Assembly: GCA_017959645.1 (NCBI GenBank)
Contig: JAGDAE010000195.1
Span: forward strand, 1-5,298
Source of the DNA: Kiritimatiellia bacterium
GTDB taxonomy: Bacteria; Verrucomicrobiota; Kiritimatiellia; RFP12; UBA1067
Reading direction: 5' to 3'
DNA length: 5,298 nucleotides
The notes under the pieces were generated by a model, which was given only the letters and a program-made list of their open reading frames with translations, made no database searches and was not told the origin of the DNA. This document shows positions 1 to 4,577 of this stretch, one piece after another; within the stretch, counting starts at the first letter, position 1, and each line of letters opens with the position of its first letter. Position numbers and translations under genes: made by a program.

Positions 1-1176
1 AAAATCGCAAGGTGGGAACTCGCGTTCCCGGAGTCGTGCGGAGAAATTTTTTCTCCGGATGAAGTTGGCGATTTCTGGTGGGAAAGATCGGAATCGTACA
101 AGCGCGGAGAAGTGCAAAAAGCGTTAAAAAAGCATGCCGTTTTATGGTATGGAATTGCATTGGAACATTTCAAGGTAGCACCATTGAAAGAATCTTTAAT
201 ACGCAAGCGAATCGAAGCGGATGATTTGTCGAAAAGCGAGATTTCTGCTGGACTTGGTAATAAGATAGGCCTAGCCCATCGTTGGAGTTTTAATGGTTCG
301 ATGAAGGACTCTGTTGGAAATGCCGATGCTGTTATGATTGGAAATGCCGAATTGCAAAAGGGGAAAATTAGATTATATGGCGAACCATGGGGTGGATCCT
401 ATCTGAAGATGGAAGGAGATCTATTGCCGTCAGACCGGTCGCCATACACACTTGAAATTTGGGCGACTTTAAAATCTTATAGTCCTTGGAGCAGGATATT
501 TCAAGTGGGGTTCTTTCCTGGTATGCGGTGCGATCGCGGAGGAGAAAACCAGTTCTGTTGGCATTGGAATAGCGAACAACCCTATTCCGGGTCTGATTTT
601 TCATATATGAATCATCGTCGCGTCGCCGGTCCGCTGTTTGAACTCGACAAGATGTATCATATTGTCTTGGTCGGGGAAAAGTCTTCTTTGACAGGCTCAT
701 TTGATATATCGGCGTATGTTGTTGATTCGGAGCAAGGGACATTGTCGTGTTCGTTCAAGCTTTCGCGCGATATTATCTCGAGAGATTGGGAAAGCATGTA
801 TGAAATTACCTTTGGACATTCGGCATTTGATCATCCGGGGGTGATAGATACCAATGCGGAATATCACGAGATACGAATATGGAACCGAGCGCTTACCGAA
901 AATGAAATTGCTGCGTCGCACAAAGCTGGGCCGGATAGATTGCCGAAAATATCTCGATACAAACAGAAGAAATACAATCCGACGAAAGAGCCGAAACCGA
1001 CTTGGTTCGGAAGTAAACGGGAATATGTTTCGGCATATATATGGTATCGCATGGCTCGTGTTGACAGGAGTGAGAAAGATGCTGCAAAGAAGAAACTTGG
1101 CGGCGAGGCAAGCATAGAGCACGATGCGGTGAAAGAAGCTGAAAAGCGCTGGAACGTGATGATGAAAAAGAAATAA
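1..1176 (+). CDS. LamG/jelly-roll fold protein with Sel1-like tail (5' end missing)
   Basis: The frame is open from the first base, so the start lies outside the window; the GTG at 112 is internal. Numbering codons from base 1, residues about 23-70 form a block (Trp26-Trp27, then an HAVLWYGIAL stretch and Lys/Arg-rich helix) that I recognise from many Planctomycetes, Verrucomicrobia and Lentisphaerae proteins, where it precedes LamG or formylglycine-type domains. Residues about 91-309 are a LamG-like beta-sandwich, from AHRWSFNGSMKDSVG to EYHEIRIWNRALTENEI, the usual first and last strands. The family generally binds carbohydrate or protein ligands at the surface or outside the cell; the ligand here is unknown. 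Residues about 341-388 (YVSAYIWYRMA … EAEKRW) resemble a terminal Sel1 repeat. Local G+C is well below that of the genes to the right, which may mean transfer or a fast-evolving surface gene. No terminator is evident after the TAA. The LamG call is firm; the role is not known. Confidence 0.85.
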   Translation, partial: KIARWELAFPESCGEIFSPDEVGDFWWERSESYKRGEVQKALKKHAVLWYGIALEHFKVAPLKESLIRKRIEADDLSKSEISAGLGNKIGLAHRWSFNGSMKDSVGNADAVMIGNAELQKGKIRLYGEPWGGSYLKMEGDLLPSDRSPYTLEIWATLKSYSPWSRIFQVGFFPGMRCDRGGENQFCWHWNSEQPYSGSDFSYMNHRRVAGPLFELDKMYHIVLVGEKSSLTGSFDISAYVVDSEQGTLSCSFKLSRDIISRDWESMYEITFGHSAFDHPGVIDTNAEYHEIRIWNRALTENEIAASHKAGPDRLPKISRYKQKKYNPTKEPKPTWFGSKREYVSAYIWYRMARVDRSEKDAAKKKLGGEASIEHDAVKEAEKRWNVMMKKK

Positions 1177-1325
1177 CGCGTGAAGCGGTCTCTCGGTTAG
1201 TCCCCAAGAACTTATATGGGTCTCGATAAGGCGGTATCAATCAAGTGTATGCGAATGCGAGGGGCGCGGTTTTGGCAACATACCCCATTTGGCTCGACGA
1301 TAAAGGCAGATTGAACGGGCGGTAG
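1177..1325. other. intergenic stretch with no recognised feature
   Basis: I see no convincing gene, RNA or terminator between the LamG gene and the repeat array. A reading frame of about 31 codons ends at the TAG near 1323-1325 on the plus strand. Its translation (…ATYPIWLDDKGRLNGR) looks protein-like, but it has no ribosome binding site and a stop just upstream. It could be a gene relic; I cannot assign it. Confidence 0.5.
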
Positions 1326-1458
1326 GTTTAGGGTAGAGGTTCCTGAACTTTACCCTAGACATGCTCCAAAGTTTACGGTAAAGTTGCGGAAAGTTTACCC
1401 TAAGGTTGCGAGAAGTTTAGTCTAAGATTTTCGGATGTTTAGTGTAAAATTGCCGGTT
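1326..1458. repeat. six degenerate 22-23 bp direct repeats
   Basis: Copies begin at 1326, 1348, 1371, 1393, 1415 and 1437, giving steps of 22, 23, 22, 22 and 22. Each starts with G/CTTTA; the best-conserved form is GTTTACCCTAAGGTTGCG (copy 4), with variable bases after TTTA (GGG, CCC, CGG, CCC, GTC, GTG) and a G/C-containing half after TAA. The period is close to two helical turns, so bound proteins would sit on one face of the DNA. Copy 3 contains the dyad TTTAC-G-GTAAA, and copies 1 and 2 can pair with each other (1326-1338 with 1348-1360). No spacers of the CRISPR kind are present. The array abuts a transposase remnant, so it may be a transposase- or replication-protein-binding array, or simply a minisatellite. 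Confidence 0.75.
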
Positions 1459-1555
1459 GCCTGCCAACCCCGTCGAGGTAGCGTACGCCGGGGGCGCGGC
1501 GATTCGCACGAAAACGCCTGATGCGGATGGAGGGAAATTGATCGATTGGGTGCTG
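1459..1555. other. unassigned G+C-rich stretch between repeat array and transposase fragment
   Basis: This segment lies between the last 22-bp repeat and the point where transposase similarity ends. Its base composition is richer in G+C than the repeats. The plus-strand reading NPVEVAYAGGAAIRTKTP is protein-like but starts at an ATG overlapping the array with no ribosome binding site and continues antisense to the transposase. It may be a relic of a host gene joined to the IS fragment by deletion, or the other end of a miniature element. Confidence 0.3.
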
Positions 1556-1598
1556 GCCTCGCGCGCGCGGACGATAGACGACAGCTTCACGTCCTTCT

Positions 1599-1625
1599 GC
1601 GACATGATGCCATACATCATGTCGC
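1599..1625 (-). repeat. perfect 11-bp inverted repeat inside transposase coding sequence
   Basis: GCGACATGATG (1599-1609) is exactly complementary to CATCATGTCGC (1615-1625) with a five-base loop. In the transposase mRNA it covers the codons for the DMMYGIMS segment, about 100 bases after the start codon, and would form a strong hairpin. It may slow translation or be incidental to the repeated Met codons. Confidence 0.7.
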
Positions 1626-1728
1626 CTATGAAACGGGCCACGGGCTTGCGGAAATGGGGAGAAATCCTCCCCAAAAAAGAATTGAGCTGGCCTAGCAGTT
1701 TCGACGCGATTGTGGTAGCATACATGGT

Positions 1729-1792
1729 GTTGCCCCTCCTTGTTCGGGTTTAGCACTTCGCATTATAGCGAATATCGGCCAAGGAGGGCAAC
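1729..1792 (-). promoter_or_regulatory. inverted repeat sequestering the transposase ribosome binding site
   Basis: Read on the minus strand, GTTGCCCTCCTT (1792-1781) is complementary to AAGGAGGGGCAAC (1741-1729) with one bulged G. A second nested stem, TTCGC/GCGAA (1772-1768 with 1761-1757), has TATAAT in its loop. The 3' arm contains the transposase Shine-Dalgarno (1741-1735), and the 5' arm supplies the anti-SD. Any transcript entering from outside would carry both arms and hide the ribosome binding site. A transcript started at the element's own promoter begins near 1755 and lacks the 5' arm. The same logic is known from IS10 and IS50, which protect themselves from activation by host promoters. 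Confidence 0.7.
1762..1791 (-). promoter_or_regulatory. sigma70-like promoter of the transposase gene
   Basis: On the minus strand there is a perfect -10 TATAAT at 1767-1762 and a 4/6 -35 TTGCCC at 1791-1786, spaced 18 bases. The predicted start near 1755 leaves a leader of about 30 bases before the ATG at 1725. The -35 lies within the 5' arm of the inverted repeat and the -10 in the loop of the inner stem, so promoter and RNA structure share the same bases. Confidence 0.6.
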
Positions 1793-1874
1793 GCTCAAGA
1801 TTGGGAAAATGTCAGAAACCGCGCGAGGGCTCGCAGGGGCTCGGCAGCCTCGGAGAAAATTGGGGAACCTCCAA

Positions 1875-1904
1875 TCGACACAACCGGCGGAAATATGGTA
1901 TAAT
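1875..1904 (+). promoter_or_regulatory. extended -10 promoter of the DUF2157 unit
   Basis: TCGACA (1875-1880, 5/6 of the -35 consensus) and TATAAT (1899-1904) are 18 bases apart, and the TGG directly before the -10 makes it an extended -10. Transcription would start near 1911, giving a leader of about 22 bases with a TTGGAG Shine-Dalgarno (GGAG at 1918-1921). A small ATTGG/CCAAT inverted repeat (1859-1863 with 1871-1875) ends at the -35 and could be an operator, although it is short. Confidence 0.65.
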
Positions 1905-1932
1905 ATTGGCGCAAATTGGAGAATAAACGGAT

Positions 1933-3015
1933 ATGGACGACATCAGACGCGAGATCGAGAAAATCGATCTCGAGATAGCCGAACTCAAAAAACGCCGAAG
2001 GGCGTTATGCGAAAAACTTGGCGCCGGACGGCTTTCGTGGGGCGGCATAATTGCGGGCGCGTTCGGCGCGCTTATGATCGGGCTCGGCGTAATCGCGCTT
2101 TTCGCGGCGAACTGGGACGTGTTCGGTCGCGAGGCGCGAGCGGCGATAGCGGTCGCGCCGTCCGTCGCATGCGGCATCGCGGCAACGGTCGCGGCGGCGA
2201 AGGGATGCAAGTCGCGCGCCATGTGGGAGCCGCTGGGGATTCTCTGGTGCGTGGCGACCATCGCGGGCACGTGCCTGGTCGCGCAAACGTACCAGGCGGG
2301 CGGATCGGTTCCCGGCCTCGTGCTTTTCGTAGGACTTTTGACTTTGCCGGTCGTATGGATAACGCGGGCGATCGCGCCGACAGTCCTGTGGCCGGTGTTC
2401 GCGATCGTGTGGGGATGCGCGAGCGGCTATGGCAGCCAATCGATCTCGCTCGCCGCCAAAACGGTCGCGTTTATGGCGCTTTCGCTGCCGGCGTTCGCGG
2501 CTTTTGCGAGAAATCCGCCGCCGAAAGCGGCGTACGTATCCGCCATGATTGTCGCCGGTCTGGTATATTCGTGCGGTCTTGGGATCGCATTGTCCGGGAC
2601 GTTGCCTCACGCGTTGCTTGAATACGGCGACGATTTCGGCTTCGCGCTCGTGTTCTGGGCGTGCGCCGGCATCGTCATGGCGGCCGGAAGGATCTTTTCG
2701 TTTCCGGCGTGGGGCATGGTCGGCACGATCGTCGCGTGCGGAACGGCTATTTGCACTCCGTTCATGGAAACCGCCGCGTATGCAGTCGCGCTTACGATCA
2801 CCGTCTTGACGATCGCGTCCGGCGTGATTCGCATGCGGCTTTCGCTCGCGAACGTCGGCGCGGCGACCCTATTGTATCTTTTGCTCGCGAAATTCTGCGA
2901 GAGCGAGGTCTCGTTCACGGTAAAGGGCATGGTGTTCATATTAGCCGGTATCGCGCTCGTGTCGCTAAACGTCGCGATGGTGCGGTTCGGCGGCGAAAGG
3001 AAGGGCGGACGATGA
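1933..3015 (+). CDS. DUF2157-family polytopic membrane protein
   Basis: This is a 360-residue inner-membrane protein of unknown function. Residues 1-35 are a charged, heptad-like amphipathic helix, followed by roughly ten to twelve hydrophobic segments from about residue 38 to 350. The DUF2157 hallmarks are visible: GLGVIALFAANWD (about 50-62) and the QTYQAGG motif (118-124) followed by LLTLPVVWITRAIAP. The start is supported by TTGGAG about 11 bases upstream and by a promoter 30 bases upstream. It overlaps the next gene by 4 bases (ATGA), implying translational coupling. That partner, a GDYXXLXY-type protein, is the usual neighbour of DUF2157 proteins and supports the assignment. The N-terminal helix is unlike the usual DUF2157 leader, and I see no clear separate DUF4401 region, which often accompanies this pair. 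A 9-bp hairpin lies at codons 6-14. The role may concern the envelope, but no reaction can be assigned. Confidence 0.85.
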   Translation: MDDIRREIEKIDLEIAELKKRRRALCEKLGAGRLSWGGIIAGAFGALMIGLGVIALFAANWDVFGREARAAIAVAPSVACGIAATVAAAKGCKSRAMWEPLGILWCVATIAGTCLVAQTYQAGGSVPGLVLFVGLLTLPVVWITRAIAPTVLWPVFAIVWGCASGYGSQSISLAAKTVAFMALSLPAFAAFARNPPPKAAYVSAMIVAGLVYSCGLGIALSGTLPHALLEYGDDFGFALVFWACAGIVMAAGRIFSFPAWGMVGTIVACGTAICTPFMETAAYAVALTITVLTIASGVIRMRLSLANVGAATLLYLLLAKFCESEVSFTVKGMVFILAGIALVSLNVAMVRFGGERKGGR

Positions 3016-3677
3016 AACCGGATGCGAAAAAAGCGCTTTTGGCGGCGGCGGTTCTCGCGGTGCAGTGCGCCGGTACCGGCTGGCTCGTCTGGAGGTACGA
3101 AAACATCGTGCGCAACGGCACGGAAGTGCGTTTCGATTGCACGGCGTACGATCCGTACGATCCGTTGCGCGGGCGCTATCTCAGGGCGACGGTGGACGGG
3201 ATTTGCACGAATCTTCTGCCGCGTGCCGACGGCGAAAGCTGGAAGCAGACCTATGGCGCCGCCGTTTTCGCGAAACTCGAGCAGGGGACGAACGCCATAT
3301 GGCAGATCACCGCCGTTTCCGACGGGATTCCCGACGACGGCGGACTGTGGATAAAGCCGGAGTCGGCGATTGTCGACCACTCCGTACAACGGTGGGAAGA
3401 CGGCGAGACGCGGGAAGAGTATGATAAACGGCGTACGGCATCCCCGTTCGTCGCAAGAGTGTTTATGCCGGGCCGTCTGTTCGTGAACGAGCGTCTCGCG
3501 CCGGCGGCGGAAAAGATTCTGCGCGAGGCGACATCCGCTACCGGCAAGAAATCGGTCGCGGTCTATCGCGCCAAGGGCGGCGAAATCGTCATTACCGACA
3601 TCGAAATCGACGGCGAGTCCGTTCTCGCGCTCGCCCGCGCCGCCGAAAGAAGCCGAGGCGGCGATGCGGCGCGGTGA
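3012..3677 (+). CDS. GDYXXLXY-type membrane-anchored protein
   Basis: This is a 221-residue protein with one N-terminal membrane segment (about residues 8-27) and an extracytoplasmic remainder. The signature region is TAYDPYDPLRGRYLRATV (44-61), corresponding to the family's 'vDPrdllRGdYvxLxY' motif. Asp and the final Tyr of GDYXXLXY are replaced (G54-R55-Y56-L57-R58-A59-T60-V61). The C-terminal VAVYRAKGGEIVITDIEIDG (182-201) is the other conserved part of this family. The ATG at 3012 overlaps the stop of the DUF2157 gene (TGA 3013-3015) and follows an AGGAAGGG Shine-Dalgarno; in-frame codons further upstream lie inside the preceding gene and are not plausible starts. Its function is unknown; it is inferred to work with the DUF2157 protein in the membrane. 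Confidence 0.85.
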   Translation: MKPDAKKALLAAAVLAVQCAGTGWLVWRYENIVRNGTEVRFDCTAYDPYDPLRGRYLRATVDGICTNLLPRADGESWKQTYGAAVFAKLEQGTNAIWQITAVSDGIPDDGGLWIKPESAIVDHSVQRWEDGETREEYDKRRTASPFVARVFMPGRLFVNERLAPAAEKILREATSATGKKSVAVYRAKGGEIVITDIEIDGESVLALARAAERSRGGDAAR

Positions 3678-3685
3678 TTTCTTTT
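3635..3685 (+). terminator. candidate intrinsic terminator overlapping the stop codon
   Basis: CCGCGCCGC (3635-3643) pairs perfectly with GCGGCGCGG (3666-3674), and TGATTTCTTTT follows directly (3675-3685). The loop is 22 bases, longer than usual. An alternative stem, CGCCGCC (3638-3644) with GGCGGCG (3657-3663), competes with it. The position fits the end of the DUF2157 unit just before a new promoter. Confidence 0.45.
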
Positions 3686-3693
3686 GCGGAGAA

Positions 3694-3724
3694 TTTACAC
3701 AAGCGGGGGAAAATTTGATATAAT
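3694..3724 (+). promoter_or_regulatory. extended -10 promoter of the aldolase-fucO unit
   Basis: TATAAT at 3719-3724 is preceded by TGA (extended -10). TTTACA at 3694-3699 matches the -35 consensus in 5/6 positions but at a long 19-base spacing. The stretch from the A-rich upstream bases to the Shine-Dalgarno (3711-3743) matches 1891-1923 at about 25 of 33 positions without gaps. The leader would be about 20 bases, with GGAG at 3738-3741. No catabolite-repression or regulator site could be identified. Confidence 0.65.
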
Positions 3725-3751
3725 ATTCCGAAACATTGGAGAAGCAGCGCG

Positions 3752-4564
3752 ATGGACAAAAAACTCTACATCAACCCGCCGCTCGTGAACCGCGCCTACG
3801 ACTGGAAGAACGGTCCGCAGCCGAAGACGAGAAAGGAACTCGACAAGTTCTTCGTCTCGCCGGCGATCGTCCGCGTCAAGGAGCAGATATGCGAGATGGG
3901 GCGGCGGATCTACAACAAGGGCTACACCGACGGCAACGGCGGCAACCTGTCGGTGCGCGTCGGCGAGGATCTGGTTCTCTGTTCGCCGACGCTGTGCTGC
4001 AAGGGCTTCATGAAGACGGAGGACATCTGCCTCGTCGACATGAACGCCGGGCAGCTTTGCGGGTACCGTCCGCGCACGAGCGAAGTGAAGGTCCATATCG
4101 CGATGATGAAGTCGACGGGGATGAACGCGTGCATGCACTGCCACCCGCCGCACTGCAACGCCTTTCTCTTCGCCGGGCTCGTGCCGCCCAACGGGATCAA
4201 CCCGGAAGCGGACATTTTCCTCTCGCAGATACCTCTCGCTCCGTACGCGACGCCCGGGACCGACGAGGTCGCGAAGACGGTCGCCGAGGCCGCGAAGAAG
4301 TCGAACGTGGTGTTCATGGCGAACCACGGCATCGTCTGCGGCGGGCGCGACATCGAGGAGGCGGAGTGGTTCGCCGAGAACGCCGACGCCTACTGCCAGG
4401 TTCTGCTGCTCGCGGACGGGCACGGCGGGAAGATACGCCAGCTCGCGCCGAAGTTCGTGAAGGACATCGTCGCGATACGCAAGGCGATGGGGCTTTCGGT
4501 AGTCCCCAAGCAGCCGCTTTACAACACACGCAAATTCAACGGATACACGATGGCATCCAAGTAA
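3752..4564 (+). CDS. zinc-dependent class II aldolase (L-fuculose/L-rhamnulose-phosphate aldolase-like)
   Basis: This 270-residue cytoplasmic enzyme belongs to the class II aldolase/adducin family. It carries the phosphate-binding GGNLSVR (63-69), the catalytic-acid motif TSEVKVH with Glu111, two zinc histidines in HCHPPHC (His129, His131) and the third in ANHG (His192). These correspond to Glu73, His92, His94 and His155 of E. coli FucA, so it should be active. The predicted reaction is cleavage of a ketose 1-phosphate to DHAP and an aldehyde. The fucO gene 13 bases downstream points to L-lactaldehyde as the product, hence L-fuculose- or L-rhamnulose-1-phosphate as substrate. It is longer than FucA (about 215 residues) because of an N-terminal extension of about 35 residues and extra loops, as in aldolases of Planctomycetes and Verrucomicrobia that act in fucose/rhamnose pathways. 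The ATG has TTGGAG 10 bases upstream. I cannot tell fuculose from rhamnulose specificity, so no symbol is given. Confidence 0.9.
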   Translation: MDKKLYINPPLVNRAYDWKNGPQPKTRKELDKFFVSPAIVRVKEQICEMGRRIYNKGYTDGNGGNLSVRVGEDLVLCSPTLCCKGFMKTEDICLVDMNAGQLCGYRPRTSEVKVHIAMMKSTGMNACMHCHPPHCNAFLFAGLVPPNGINPEADIFLSQIPLAPYATPGTDEVAKTVAEAAKKSNVVFMANHGIVCGGRDIEEAEWFAENADAYCQVLLLADGHGGKIRQLAPKFVKDIVAIRKAMGLSVVPKQPLYNTRKFNGYTMASK

Positions 4565-4577
4565 GAAAGGAAAAACC

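Larger units (their letters stand above)
1417..1725 (-). pseudogene. truncated DDE transposase (N-terminal remnant)
   Basis: The frame starts with ATG at 1725-1723, preceded by a perfect AAGGAGG 9 bases upstream, and runs open to a stop at 1417. Residues 1-55 match the N-terminal helical region of IS4-like transposases: a leucine-rich first helix, RKPVARFIGDMMYGIM and VKLSSIVRA, corresponding to the family pattern '..F...M.yGil.s..v.lssIaRaL'. The similarity stops near base 1558, in a CGCGCGCGCG run. The following residues (…SINFPPSASGVF…) do not continue the expected RLSR-type segment in any frame, and the DDE catalytic domain is absent. With a usual length of several hundred residues for the family, this is a truncated gene. 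An internally deleted miniature element is also possible, since the 5' control region is intact. The family assignment is from the N-terminus only, so the exact IS family is uncertain. Confidence 0.7.

Noticed and set aside
112..1176. GTG at 112 as the start of the LamG gene
   Set aside because: The frame is open back to base 1, and the upstream codons (…DEVGDFWWERS…) belong to the same conserved N-terminal block, so the real start is outside the window.
1326..1458. CRISPR array
   Set aside because: The repeats are degenerate and directly abutting with a 22-23 bp period, with no unique spacers of 30 or so bases and no cas genes.
1457..1753. Plus-strand frame of 98 codons
   Set aside because: It is antisense to the transposase N-terminus, which has a perfect Shine-Dalgarno, promoter and family motifs; the plus frame has no ribosome binding site.
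1824..1852. Possible terminator stem CGAGG/CCTCG with an internal GGGCTCG duplication
   Set aside because: The stem is short with a bulge and is not followed by a T tract on either strand.
1933..2025. Chorismate mutase-like N-terminus of the DUF2157 protein (IRREIEKIDLEIAEL...)
   Set aside because: The resemblance covers only one helix of about 30 residues; the remaining helices and catalytic Arg/Lys residues of chorismate mutase are missing, so it is best read as an amphipathic or coiled-coil leader.
1740..2621. Plus-strand frame of 293 codons
   Set aside because: It overlaps the DUF2157 gene in another frame, is extremely Arg/Gly-rich and crosses the transposase and DUF2157 control regions.
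2607..3389. Minus-strand frame of 260 codons
   Set aside because: It is antisense to the DUF2157 and GDYXXLXY genes, both supported by motifs and an ATGA overlap; it shows no recognisable domain.
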